From assembly GCA_964016885.1 (NCBI GenBank), contig OZ024743.1, forward strand, positions 183,267,990-183,331,989: a stretch of DNA of 64,000 bases, given 5' to 3'. This DNA comes from Eledone cirrhosa. Its lineage: Eukaryota; Mollusca; Cephalopoda; Octopoda; Eledonidae. The number at the start of each line of letters is the position of its first letter. Positions within the stretch are counted from its first letter, which is position 1. The notes beneath the pieces are model-generated. The model was not told the DNA's origin and did not search any database. It saw only the letters and a program-made list of their open reading frames with translations. Positions 1 to 10,071 of the stretch are shown here, one piece after another. Both the position numbers and the translations under genes were made by a program.

Positions 1-192
1 AATCTGCCAGACAGTCCTATGCGAGCAAGACAATCACTCTTGCCTCAAGTGGGACTACCCCCGTCCAAACCCATGCAAGCGTGGAACACGGACGTTAAAC
101 GTTGATGATGATGATGATGATGATATATATCATCATCATCATCATCACCGTTTTACGTCCGTTCTTCCACGCTAGCATGGGTTAGACGATAT
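1..192. repeat. LINE/SINE 3'-tail fragments, back to back
   Basis: Bases 1-122 are the 3' tail shared by the RTE LINE and SINE type A, reading + and ending in (GAT)n. Bases 130-190 are the same tail in the opposite orientation, starting (CAT)n then CACCGTTTTACGTCCG. The two tails abut at a TATATA dinucleotide spacer. Confidence 0.75.
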
Positions 193-204
193 ATATATAT
201 ATAT

Positions 205-725
205 ATGAATATATGTATAGTATATTTGGCAATATACTGTATGCTTAATTAAAAACATTTTGAAGACCTTGCGCTACTATTTTAAAGTAGTGACTATGTC
301 ACTTACTTCTTTTTTCAACAAACGAAGGGAGATAAGCTGACAGATCTGTTTCACACTGTTGGTGATCATCGGAGCTTAGCACTCGCCGGCCTTTGTTGAA
401 AATTATAGAGGCTGAATTCTTATAGAATTCCAGTAATAATCAGGAACTGATTATACAGAGCGATTGCCGGTCCAGCAAAAATTGAAAATTAGGATTGGTG
501 CTCTGAAATAGCGATGTAAACAGCGCAAGGTCTTCAAAATGTTTTTAATTAAGCATACAGTATATCGCCAAATATACTATACATACATTCATGTATCCAT
601 CGCTATTTCAGAGCACCACTCCTAATTTTCAATTTTTGCTGGACCAGCAATCGCTCTGTATAATCAGTTCCTGACTATTACTAGAATTCTATAAGAATCC
701 AGCCTCTATAATTTTCAACAAAGCT
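205..725. repeat. Composite inverted repeat (A-B-A'-B')
   Basis: Segment A (about 216-276) is repeated in reverse complement at 522-587. Segment B (about 387-515) is repeated in reverse complement at 596-725. The identity is very high, with only scattered single mismatches. Because the order is A-B-A'-B', the structure is a palindrome of B around A', with an extra copy of A upstream. No ORF was recognised in it. The element family is unknown; a foldback-type element or a template-switch duplication would both fit. Confidence 0.75.
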
Positions 726-795
726 GAGTAAACTGGAGCAATGTGAAATAAAGTATCTTGCTCAACTCACAACCTTTCGATTGCAAGGCTAATGT
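726..795 (-). repeat. SINE tRNA-like head fragment
   Basis: The stretch AGTAAACTGGAGCAATGTG..CTTTCGATTGCAAGG is the reverse complement of the tRNA-related head found complete in the SINEs at 13114 and 16782. Only the part from the anticodon-like region to the head/body junction is left. Confidence 0.6.
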
Positions 796-837
796 GCCCC
801 ATAAAGAATGAAATACTTTTCTATTCTTCCCAAGCAC

Positions 838-1440
838 ACATCATCATCATCATCATCATCATCATCAATTTACGTCTGTTTTTCCACATTAGCATGAGTT
901 GGACAGGTCCTTCTCAGCACAGTGTCTCTCCACTTGTCATGTTTCTTTATAATCTCCTCTGTGAGTCTCAGTGATTTAAGGTCAGCTCCCACCACTTCCT
1001 CCCCAGTCTTCTTTGGTCTACCTCTATTATGGTTTCCCTCCACTGGGATAACTTAGCACTTCTTCACTCAGCAATCATCATCCATACCAACACAGTCTCC
1101 TCTCCTCCACACTACTTCTGATTCCTCTTAAACCTAGTTTCTCACTTAGTTCATCTATGCTTTGTCATTCTCACACATTAACTTTTCACATACATCAAAG
1201 CATGCTTACCTCATTCCTCTTCAGCCTCCGCGTGTCCTCTGTGTTCACTGCCCATGTCTCACTTCATACACAGGCATTATACAGCCAACCTTTTGTTCAT
1301 AGGGAGAAACCTTTGGTTGTTAGCAGAAGTGACAGTTCCCTAAATTTCTTCCATCCTATCCTTATTCTAGCTACTATGCTCTCCAAGCACCCTTCTCCAC
1401 AGCTAATTATATCACCTAGGTAGCAGAAGCTACCAACTAC
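838..1440 (-). mobile_element. RTE-like LINE, decayed 3' fragment
   Basis: Read on the - strand, this fragment keeps the C-terminal LINE coding region: the YLGD-type segment at the high end, then a decayed region matching the arginine-rich C-terminus of the 3.8 kb copy, then the 3' tail ending in (GAT)n near 840. It has many substitutions and several stops, so it is much older than the 3.8 and 54 kb copies. The coding region is split into short frames and cannot be functional. Confidence 0.75.
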
Positions 1441-1765
1441 TTTTATTGATCCTTCCTTGGATTGGAAAAGGTTTATATTATTTATTTTATTACATTACTG
1501 TTTATATTTGCGATAGGAATGAGGGGCATGAATTATGTTGTGCTGTATATAGTTTAGTTAGCTTTTAGAAAACATTGTTAGTCCAAATGTCACGTTGATG
1601 TTTAAATGAAATATTGACTCAATACTAAATTAAGATTTATCTTTCAAATTATTATTGAATTTTGATGTTGAATCAACAACAGGTGATAAGTGGTGATATA
1701 TCAATATTGAAACAGGATTAATTTTAAATTAAATATTTTCTAATTATCAAATAAAACATCATTTA
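1441..1765. other. AT-rich stretch, nothing recognised
   Basis: No exon with splice borders, RNA gene or known repeat is recognised here. Confidence 0.4.
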
Positions 1766-1769
1766 TTAG

Positions 1770-2165
1770 CTTTAACCCTATAACACCTGGGCGTTTAAGG
1801 GCTCCATAAATCTGGGTGGGGTGCGGTGGGGGCTCTCAGAGACCTCCTCCCTTCTGTTTTATTCCCAAACCACTAAAGCTATGACAATGAAACTTGGCAC
1901 AAGTATACACCATTGATAGGAGAGCATTTCTGCATTACAAAATTGTTGCTAATGTCATCAGGTATACCCAAATGGGTTAAAATTTAGTATTTTTATAATG
2001 TTCAAAATTTTTCCAGAACCACAAAGGCTATGACCATGGAACTTTCCAGGGATATAGGTACTACAAATCTTTATAGTATCTTCTTTACTAGAGAGCATTT
2101 CTTTGTGAAAACTTGTACTATTAGAATAAAGACTTTAGTTTTTAATGTGATGCAGTCATAGTACT
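1770..2165. repeat. Unclassified repeat with two similar halves
   Basis: Two related segments of roughly 170 bp follow each other. Each contains an AAACCACTAAAGCTATGAC-like or AACCACAAAGGCTATGAC-like core, then a stretch beginning GAGAGCATTTCT. The region starts with TTAACCCTATAACACC, which resembles the TTAACCCTTT ends of the small elements described at 42032. No coding potential is visible. Confidence 0.45.
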
Positions 2166-2289
2166 TCTTTGAGCTTTTCAAGAATATCTTGCTAATGTTG
2201 TTTCATGGGGTACAGGACATTAAGAGGTAAGTGAAACTTATATAACTTAAAATTTAACTTGATTACAAAAAGCCATTTCCAATAAATAA

Positions 2290-2690
2290 ATATAAGACCC
2301 GCCTTGCCTAAGTACAAAGCAAAACCTACAGTCAGTAGGCACCTCTAACAAAATACACCCCCGTCCCACTACCCCACCCCATCTACACCACCCCCTTAAA
2401 TGTGAAGTTATGTTGGTACCACAACATCCAGTCCGAAACAAATGAGGTTGTGTAGGTGTCACGACAAAAAAACACACAGTCCACGCTGTAATGTGGCCGT
2501 GTAGGTAACACGGTAAAAACCTCCCAGTCCACACTGTAAACGTGGTTGGTGTTAGGAAGGGCATCCAGCCATAGAAAACCCGCCAGACAGTCCTGAGCAA
2601 GACAACCAATCTTGCCTCAAGTGGGACAACTCCTGTCCAGACCCATGCTAGCATGGAAAATGGACGTTAAACGATGATGATGATGATGAT
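2290..2690 (+). repeat. LINE/SINE 3' tail with internally repeated body
   Basis: The + strand carries the shared tail GGTTGGTGTTAGGAAGGGC followed by CATGCTAGCATGG and (GAT)n at 2668-2692. Upstream, a roughly 50-bp body motif (GTGTAGGTnnCACGnnAAAA) is repeated two to three times. The open frame on the - strand (2247-2654) is only a shadow of this repeat. Confidence 0.65.
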
Positions 2691-2699
2691 GAACAACAC

Positions 2700-3065
2700 C
2701 TGTAATATTTTAGATACGTTTTCTACATCTCTGTCTGGTGAGTGTATTCTTCCCTTTTAGTAAAACATTTTAAAGAAATGTTTAAATAAATATTCTTAAA
2801 AGTCAGAAAATAAAACTTAACAACCTACACTTAATATGTCAGACAATTTAATCCATGCTGTCTAATGTGTTTTATTAGTCTGTTAAATATCTCTCAGAGA
2901 AAAGTCTTCTATCTAAATTGCTGAAAATGATCTTTAAATCAATTTCATGTACAGAATTGTTAAATAGATTTTCTTTTATTCCTAATGAGAAACTGACATA
3001 TTGGAAGTTGGTCATTTAGATTAACAATTTCATTGTTTGCAAACATAAACAACATTCAAAACTTA
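2700..3065. other. AT-rich stretch, nothing recognised
   Basis: No exon, RNA gene or known repeat is recognised here. Confidence 0.4.
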
Positions 3066-3067
3066 AC

Positions 3068-3240
3068 TCTTTCTCTTTCTCTCTCTCTCTCACACACACA
3101 CACACATACACACACTCTCTCTCTCTCTCTATCTCTCTCTATCTATCTAGCTCTCTCTCTCTCACATATATACCCACACACACTCTCTCTCTAATACACA
3201 CACATACACTCTAAACCCCCACCCCCACCCATCACACACA
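3068..3240. repeat. (CT)n/(CA)n microsatellite
   Basis: Alternating CT and CA dinucleotide runs with CTAT interruptions. Confidence 0.9.
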
Positions 3241-3486
3241 CATTTTTCCACACTAGCATAAGTTAGACCAGATGTCCCATTTTGAGTCAAGTCAGATCAC
3301 ATTACCATATCTTGTTTATACAGAATTGTTTCTGCTTGGAAAATATATATAATACCTGTGTGTGGGATAGGTGTGTTTACTGGATATAACACACCAAAAT
3401 GGTTAAGATATGTTAGATGAACCCATGCCTTGTAATTGAAACTGGGTAGACAGAAACTGTGTGGAAACCCATTGGGTGGACTGTAC

Positions 3487-5515
3487 ATCATCATCATCAT
3501 CATCATCATCACCGTTTTACGTCCGTTCTTCCACGCTAGCATGGGTTAGACGGGTTGTCCTGTTGTGGGCAGTGTCTGGTCGGCTGACCATGCCTTGCTC
3601 ATACAGGAACTGATCTGGCTTGATTTCTACAGCTGGATGCCCTTCCTAACACCAACCTCATTTACAGTGAGTGCTGGGTGCTTTTTCGTGGCGCCTACAC
3701 GTCCACTTTACAGTGTGGGCTGGGTGCTTTTTTGCCGTGGCACCTCCACGACCACCTTGCGGTGGGGGGGAGTGGGGGCATATTGTTTATATGCTTCAGC
3801 ATGTACCCATGGGAGGTCGGGTACCCTGTATTACTGCGTGACGCCAGAAGTCACGGTCGTGTGTCATTGACTTTGAGAGGTGTAGTTGGGTAAGGTCGGC
3901 TTTTATCACCTCATCCCAAGTCATCTTGGGTCTCCCCACTCCGCGGTTTCCATCAACTTCTAGTGCTCTGCACCTTTTTATGCAGCTGTCATCCTTCATA
4001 CGCATCACATGTCCATACCAGCGTAACCGCCTCTCCTGCACGCAGCATTTGATTCCTCTTATGCTCAGTCTCTCTCTCAATTCCTTTATGCTTTGTCGTT
4101 CACGTATATTACTGTTACACATCCATCGGAGCATGCAGGTTTCGTTTCTCTCTAATCTACGTAAGTCTTCCACCTTCAGCGCCCAGGTCTCACTACCATG
4201 TAACATCGCTGTTCGGATACACGCATCATACAGTCTGCCTTTCATTCTGAGGGAGCAGCCTTTTGCAGCTAGCAGTGGTAGTAGTTCCCTAAACTTCTTC
4301 CATCCCGTTCTTACCCTAGTTATTGTACTTTCTGAGCACCCACCTCTGTTGCTAATTCGGTCACCTAGGTAGCAGAAGCTGTCTACTGTTTCTACAGGGC
4401 CCTCCCAGAGATTGGTGGTACTTGTTTCCTGTGGCTGTTTGCTTGCTGTTTCAGCACAGCTGCTGCATGTGAATCCTACATTCTTAATTAAGCTTCCTGA
4501 GATCCCGCTACATCTCTTGTGTACCCATTGTTTGCATTTGGGGCAGAGAATGGAGTTCCTACCTACACCTTTCCTACATACTGAGCAAGGCCATTTCCCT
4601 GAGGGGATCTGTGTTCTGTTTTCTCGTCTACTTACAAGGACCTTAGTCTTTGTCATGTTGACTTTGAGGCCCTTTCTCTCTAGTCCCTGCTTCCAGGTTT
4701 GGAATTTATTCTCTAGTTCTACCATAGATTCAGCTATGAGTGCGAGGTCATCAGCATACAGGAGTTCCCATGGGCATCCGGTCTTAAACTCCTCCGTTAT
4801 TGCCTGCAGGACTATGATGAACAGGAGAGGGCTAAGAACAGAGCCCTGGTGGACCCCAACCTGTACGCTAAATTCCTCGCTATACTCATTGCTAATCCTA
4901 ACTTTGCTGACTGCTCCCCTATACATGGCTTGTACCGCTTTCACAAGCCATTCATCTACTCCTAGTTTTCTAAGAGCCCACCAGATTACTGCACGTGGAA
5001 CTCTGTCAAAGGCTTTATCAAGGTCGACGAATGCCAAGTAGAGTGGCTTACTTTTAGCTAGGTACTTTTCCTGTAATTGCCTCACAAGGAAGAGGGCATC
5101 AGTGGTGCCTTTCCCTGGTACAAACCCAAATTGCATCTCGTCTATATTCACCCGGTCCCTAATCAGCTGTGCTATAACTCTTTCTGTTACTTTCATGACT
5201 TGGTCCATCAGCTTTATACCTCTATAGTTTCCTCTATCTAGTGCATCGCCTTTACCTTTGTAGCAGTTGACAATGATGCTACTGCACCAATCTTTTGGTA
5301 TGGCCCCTTTTAGTATTACCTGGTTAACGATACGTGTGGTTATAGTGTGACCTACATACCCAGATGCCTTCAGCATCTCGGCAGCTATACCCGATGGACC
5401 GGTTGCCTTCCCTATCTTCATATATCTGATTGCCTTACTTACTACGCTGCCGCTGACTTGTACTGCTGGTCCCTCTATAGGGTCTACGTGGGGTAGGGTC
5501 TCTTCTTCCCATGCA
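3487..5515 (-). mobile_element. RTE-like LINE, 5'-truncated, long RT ORF intact
   Basis: This - strand copy starts inside the reverse-transcriptase region near 5515 and runs through the ORF stop at 3796 and a 3' UTR to the (GAT)n tail at 3487-3511. The endonuclease half seen in the 12.2-14.25 kb copy is missing. The 3' UTR has the shared tail (GGTTGGTGTTAGGAAGG-type motif and CTAGCGTGGAAGAACGG). At its 5' end it joins another tail copy in the same orientation (5516-5710). Confidence 0.85.
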
Positions 5516-5628
5516 TTCTCCTCTTGGGTTTGGACGGGAATTTTCCCACTTGAGGCAAGATTGTTTGTCTTGCTCGTATAGGACTGTCTGGCAGGTTTTC
5601 TACGGCTGGATGCCCTTCCTAACACCAA
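3796..5628 (-). pseudogene. RTE-like reverse transcriptase with internal PHD-like zinc finger (chimeric N-terminus)
   Basis: The frame is 610 codons long. About the first 37 residues come from the neighbouring LINE tail read in frame. From about residue 38 it is LINE protein: RT fingers and palm with FGFVPGKGTTDALF, LAFVDLDKAFDRVPR and the catalytic YADD near residue 290. A cysteine-rich module follows at about 343-395 (CSVC, CPKC, WVHKRC, CSSC), spaced like a PHD finger. The C-terminal region has YLGDRIS, RWYGHVMRM and GRPKMTWDEVIKADL. In life it would copy element RNA into DNA at a nicked target. It lacks the endonuclease, so it is probably inactive. The uninterrupted length suggests a fairly recent insertion. 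Confidence 0.85.
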
Positions 5629-5646
5629 CCACGTTTACAGTGTGGA

Positions 5647-5706
<60 letters not shown>

Positions 5707-5712
5707 TCATCA
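5516..5712 (-). repeat. RTE/SINE tail fragment with (TA)n
   Basis: The shared tail on the - strand (AGGAAGGGCATCCAGCCG, then CAAGACAAACAATC) is followed toward low coordinates by the truncated LINE. A perfect (TA)n of about 55 bp lies at 5649-5704. Confidence 0.7.
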
Positions 5713-6960
5713 TCATCATCACCGTTTTACGTCGGTTCTTCCACGCTAGCATGGGTTAGATGGGTTGTCCTGTTGTGGGCAGTAGCTGGTCGGCTGACCA
5801 TGCTTTGTTCATACGGGAACTGATTCTGGCTTGATTTCTACAGCTGGATGCCCTTCCTAACACCAACCTCATTTACAGTGAGTGCTGGGTGCTTTTTTGC
5901 CGTTCGCGTATATTACTATTACACATCTATCAGAGCATGCAGGCTTCATTTCTTTCTAATCTATGGAAGTCTTCTACAGACAGCGCCCAGGTCTCACTAC
6001 CATGTAACATTGCTGTTCGTATACACGCATCATACAGTCTGCCCTTCATTTTGAGGGAAAAGCCTTTTGCAGTTAGCAGTGACAGTAGCTCCCTGAACTT
6101 CTTCCATCCCGTTTTTACCCTAGTTATTGTACTTTCCAAACACCCACCTCCGCTGCTAATTTGGTCACCTAGGTAGCAGAAGCTGTCTACGGTTTCTACA
6201 GAGCCCTCCCAGAGTTTGGTGGTGCTTGTTTCCTGTGGCTGTTTTCTGTCCCAGCGCAGGTGCTACATGTGAAGCCTACATTCTTAGTTAAGCTTCCTGA
6301 GATCCCACTACATCTCTTGTGTACCCATTGTTTACATTTGGGGCAGAGGATGGAGTTCTTACCTACACCTTTCCTACATACTGAGCAAGGCCATTTCCCT
6401 GAGGGGATCTGGGTTCTGTTTTCTTGTCTACTTACAAGGACCTTAGTCTTTGTCAGGTTGACTTTGAGACCCCTTCTTTCTAGTCCCTGCTTCCATGTTT
6501 GGAATTTCTTCTCTAGTTCTACCATAGATTCAGCTATAAGTGTGAGGTCATCTGCATACAGGAGTTCCCATGGACATCCAGTCTTAAACTCCTCCGTTAT
6601 TGCCTGAAAAACTATGTTGAACAGGAGAGGGCTAAGAATAGAGCCCAGGTGGACACCAACCTGTATGCTAAATTCCTCACTATAGTCATTGCTAATCCTA
6701 ACTTTGCTGACTGCTCCCCTATACATGGCTTGTACAGCTTTTACAAGCCATTCATCTATTCCTAATTTTTTAAGCGCCCACCAGATTATAGCATGGGGAA
6801 CTCTGTCAAAGGCTTTCTCTAGATCGACGAATGCCAGGTAGAGCAGCTTACTTTTAGCTAAGTACTTTTCCTGTAACTGCCTCACAAGGAAGAGGGCATC
6901 AGTGGTGCCTTTTCCTGGCACAAACCCAAATTGCATCTCATCTAGTTTCACCCAGTCCCT
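5705..6960 (-). mobile_element. RTE-like LINE, second degraded copy
   Basis: The copy has its tail at 5705-5900, then a jump at about 5903 straight into the ORF near the CNSNI region, so about 350 bp of C-terminus and 3' UTR are missing. Two open pieces remain: 5930-6139 and 6196-7002. They are in different frames, so there is a frameshift between them. The larger piece has FGFVPGKGTTDALF, YADD and the same zinc finger (CSVC..CPKC..HKRC..CSTC). It is truncated at 6960, exactly where a CR1-type (ATT)n tail begins. Confidence 0.85.
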
Positions 6961-7002
6961 AATAATAATAATGAAATTATTGTGTACAGTGCTCAGGTGC
7001 AC
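6196..7002 (-). pseudogene. RT plus zinc-finger fragment of RTE-like LINE
   Basis: This is a 268-codon frame. The first 14 or so residues are CR1 tail read in frame and the rest is RTE reverse transcriptase. FVDLEKAFDRVP and ELLYADDLTLIAES give the palm; the catalytic aspartates are present. The PHD-like cysteines are all present near the end. The frame stops just before the YLGD region, which continues in another frame. Confidence 0.8.
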
Positions 7003-7084
7003 TACAACTCATCAAAGGTGCATGTATAGTACATAGAATAATGTACAAATGTCAGGAAAATGAACAGTGTATGAGTCATGATAT
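6961..7084 (-). mobile_element. CR1-like LINE, 3' tail only
   Basis: The reverse complement reads TCATGACTCATACACTG..GTGCACTGAGCACTG-type tail ending in (ATT)n at 6961-6972. It repeats, with divergence, the tail at 7085-7215, so two CR1-type 3' ends lie head to tail. Confidence 0.75.
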
Positions 7085-7249
7085 AATAATAATAACAATA
7101 ATGAAATATTGTGTACAGTGCCCAGGTGCACCACAACTCATCAAAAAAAAGTGCATGTACAGTACATAGGGCAATGCACAAACATCAGTAAAATGAACAG
7201 TGCACGAGTCATGATACGCACGTGTGTGCATGTGTATGGAAGGGGTATA

Positions 7250-10015
7250 TCAGGTGTAGTTTTGGCGTATTTCGGGAAGCATGAGTGTCTTAAAGGATTC
7301 AGTGTCTCGGCAGCTAACAATTGACGCAGGCAGTTTGTTCCATGCTTCAGCAACTCTGAGCGTGAAAAAATGTCTACGAAAGTCATGGGAGCTGTGCTGT
7401 TTTCTGATCTTGTAGGCATGTCCACGTGTGTTAGACACATGAAGATCAAAGAGGCGCTCAGGGTTGCAATTGGCGAGATGGTTAAAAACTTTGTGGGTAT
7501 TCACCAAGTCCATTGCCAGACGTCGGAGCTTCAATGAATCCATGCCCAGGGAAGCAAGGTGTTCAGAGTATGGTAGGTGTCTGATGGAGGGTATGCGCTT
7601 GGTTGCACGTCTCTGAACAGTTTCCAGGAGGTCAATGTTCTGAGCAAGATAGGGGTTCCAGACTGATGATGCGAATTCCAAGTGTGGTCGCACCATAGCT
7701 GTATACAGTTTTAAATAGATGGCTGGAGAGCAGCTAACAAAGGTCTTGCTGAGTGATGCCAAGACACCCTCGGCCTTCTTGACAATCTTAGAGACATGCT
7801 TTGTCCAACGCAAATCGTTGCTGACAGTAATGCCCAGGTCACGTTCACAAGAGGACTTTTTGATATTAGTGTTGTGGAGGGAGTATGTGGACGCTGGATT
7901 TTTCCTTCCAAAATGCATGGTGGTACACTTGTCCACAGCCAGCTTCAGTTGCCAGTCTGTGATCCATTGCTGCATTGTGTCCAGGTCTGATTGTAGGAAA
8001 GAGTTGTAAATTTCAGGATCAGTCCTTTTGATTTCAAGGTACAGCTTGATGTCATCTGCATATTTTAGTACCGTGGCATTCTGTAAGTTGGCATCTATGC
8101 CATTAATATATGCCACAAACAAAAGAGGACCAAGAACAGATCCCTGTGGTACACCAGATGACATCTCATATGGTGAAGAATGCTGTCCTAGAACCGTGAC
8201 TACTTCTTTTCGGCTGAAAATGAAGGATTTCAACCAGTCGAAAAGATCATCCCTCACACCCATTGCAGAGAGTTTTGCCATAAGTCTTTTGTGTGGCACA
8301 GAATTAAAAGCCTTAGCAAAGTCAAGGTAAACAACATCCACCCATGAGCCGCTGTCAGTGATCCGGGTGATGTCCTCAAGGAACTCGATAAGCTGATCAC
8401 AGCAGCTGGAGTTAGGGATAAATCCAAACTGTGAGGGCCGGATGAGGCTGTGAGAACTCCAGAAGTTCCAAAGTGTTTCTCTGACACAGGATTCCATCAG
8501 TTTGGCCATACAGCTAGTAAGACTGACTGGACGATAGTTGACAGGTGACATGCGGTTGCCCTTTTTGAACAGGGGAATGACACTGGCAGTTTTCCACTGC
8601 TCCGGAGTAGCACCATTGTTGAGACAGTATTGAAAGAAGAAAGAAAGCTGGCACAAAAGGAAATACCCGCCACGTTTGAGAAGCAGGTATGTCACACCAT
8701 CAAGACCAGGGGAGGCATAGTTGCGCTTATTCTTAAGGTGACGTCGCAACATTGCAGGTGTAAATTCCATAGTTGTTATGGAATTTGATGTTAGAGATGG
8801 TGGAGATGGTACATTCTGGTTTTCAACAGTAAAAATACTTGCATAGCACTCAGCAATGAGTTCTGCGCATTCCTTGGGATTGTCAGTGATCTGGTTTGTG
8901 TGGGGATTGCGAAGAGGACCAACTGGAGAGTGAGGTCTCTGCTTTGAATGAACATATTTCCAGAACACCTTACTGTCAGGATTGGTTGCGATGCACTGTT
9001 CAAATTCAAGCACTGCCTTCTTTGTCACTTGCTTGAGATGGTTAGAAGATTTATTCCGCTTTTTTCTGTTGGCATCTGATCTATGCAGTTTATATTCCCG
9101 TTCAGCGTTCCGACGTTCTTTCCTGGCAAGTCGGACCGCTGAAGTTTCCCAGATTGCACTTTTTGGGTGGTTATTTTTCCGCTTCCGTGGCACTGATGCT
9201 GCACATGCTATCCATATTGAGTCCAGGATGCTCTGGAGTATAGAGTTCACATCTCCAGAGTTATACATCTCATGCCAGTTTGGGCGCTGTAGCTCAGTGC
9301 AGTACAAGTTCCAATCCGCCCTCTTCCAATCAAAGCAAGCAGATTGGAGATGGCTCTGGTTTTTGTTGCTGCCCTCAAGTGCCAGATTGGCAATGATCAT
9401 AGCATGATCAGAGTAGCCTAGAGGTTCCTCAGTAGTACAACTGATAACCACTTCAAGAGTAATGGTGAAGATCAGGTCCAAAGTGTTGTCACCTCTTGTT
9501 GGAGAGGTGACTACTTGTGACCAGTTTGAGTCCAGCACTAGTTCAAGGAAATCGTTTGCACCTTGTGGCCAACGAAAGGTTTCCCAATCGATCTCAGGAT
9601 GATTGAAGTCACCTGCAATAAACACATAAGTGGCTGTTTTCTTGGCAGCAACTCTGCGGATATCGCAAAGCTGTGTGTCCTGATGGTAGTTTGGGGGGCG
9701 ATAAACAACACCAAGCAGAAGTGTTGACATGGTCATACGTATGTCACAGAAAAAAACTTCTTCCTGTGATTCGTTCAAATCAACGCAAGGAATTACCGAA
9801 AAGTTTGAACGAACGTAGACCATCACACCACCACCACGGCGGTTAATGCGGTCCTTGCGGAAAAGGTTGTACCCAGTAATGCTGAAAACCCCATCACAGA
9901 GTAAGGAATGTGCCCATGTTTCCGTGACTGTGATGAAGTCAGGGTCGATGCTTCTGACGTAGGATTCGAACAGATGTATCTTGTTGCATAAACTGCGAGC
10001 ATTTAAGGACAACAA
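7250..10015 (-). CDS. CR1-like ORF2: APE endonuclease and reverse transcriptase
   Basis: This is one uninterrupted frame of 921 codons. Residues 1-215 are an APE-type endonuclease (LNARSL, VTETW, GDFNHPEIDW near 133, SDHAMI near 203). The RT follows: IPLFKKG, NYRPVSLT near 491, DFAKAFNSVPH, SGVPQGSVLGPLLF, and the catalytic YADD near 650. The C-terminus ends in AEAWNKLPASIVSC-type sequence typical of CR1/L2/jockey relatives. The codon at 10015 is TTG. The same frame stays open upstream to a TGA near 10128 and has no ATG before the endonuclease, so translation would need reinitiation or frameshifting from ORF1. The product would nick target DNA and prime reverse transcription. Confidence 0.9.
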   Translation of the reverse strand: MLSLNARSLCNKIHLFESYVRSIDPDFITVTETWAHSLLCDGVFSITGYNLFRKDRINRRGGGVMVYVRSNFSVIPCVDLNESQEEVFFCDIRMTMSTLLLGVVYRPPNYHQDTQLCDIRRVAAKKTATYVFIAGDFNHPEIDWETFRWPQGANDFLELVLDSNWSQVVTSPTRGDNTLDLIFTITLEVVISCTTEEPLGYSDHAMIIANLALEGSNKNQSHLQSACFDWKRADWNLYCTELQRPNWHEMYNSGDVNSILQSILDSIWIACAASVPRKRKNNHPKSAIWETSAVRLARKERRNAEREYKLHRSDANRKKRNKSSNHLKQVTKKAVLEFEQCIATNPDSKVFWKYVHSKQRPHSPVGPLRNPHTNQITDNPKECAELIAECYASIFTVENQNVPSPPSLTSNSITTMEFTPAMLRRHLKNKRNYASPGLDGVTYLLLKRGGYFLLCQLSFFFQYCLNNGATPEQWKTASVIPLFKKGNRMSPVNYRPVSLTSCMAKLMESCVRETLWNFWSSHSLIRPSQFGFIPNSSCCDQLIEFLEDITRITDSGSWVDVVYLDFAKAFNSVPHKRLMAKLSAMGVRDDLFDWLKSFIFSRKEVVTVLGQHSSPYEMSSGVPQGSVLGPLLFVAYINGIDANLQNATVLKYADDIKLYLEIKRTDPEIYNSFLQSDLDTMQQWITDWQLKLAVDKCTTMHFGRKNPASTYSLHNTNIKKSSCERDLGITVSNDLRWTKHVSKIVKKAEGVLASLSKTFVSCSPAIYLKLYTAMVRPHLEFASSVWNPYLAQNIDLLETVQRRATKRIPSIRHLPYSEHLASLGMDSLKLRRLAMDLVNTHKVFNHLANCNPERLFDLHVSNTRGHAYKIRKQHSSHDFRRHFFTLRVAEAWNKLPASIVSCRDTESFKTLMLPEIRQNYT

Positions 10016-10071
10016 TTTGTACCCTGCTCGCAGTTTATGATGGTGTGTAGAGGGTGGCAGGTTGTTCTGGT

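Noticed and set aside
2247..2654. 135-codon - strand frame
   Set aside because: It lies across a LINE/SINE tail, ends in non-specific sequence and shows no conserved domain.
3926..5041. Two + strand frames of 148 and 209 codons
   Set aside because: They are antisense shadows of the RTE reverse transcriptase ORF; the - strand carries the catalytic motifs.
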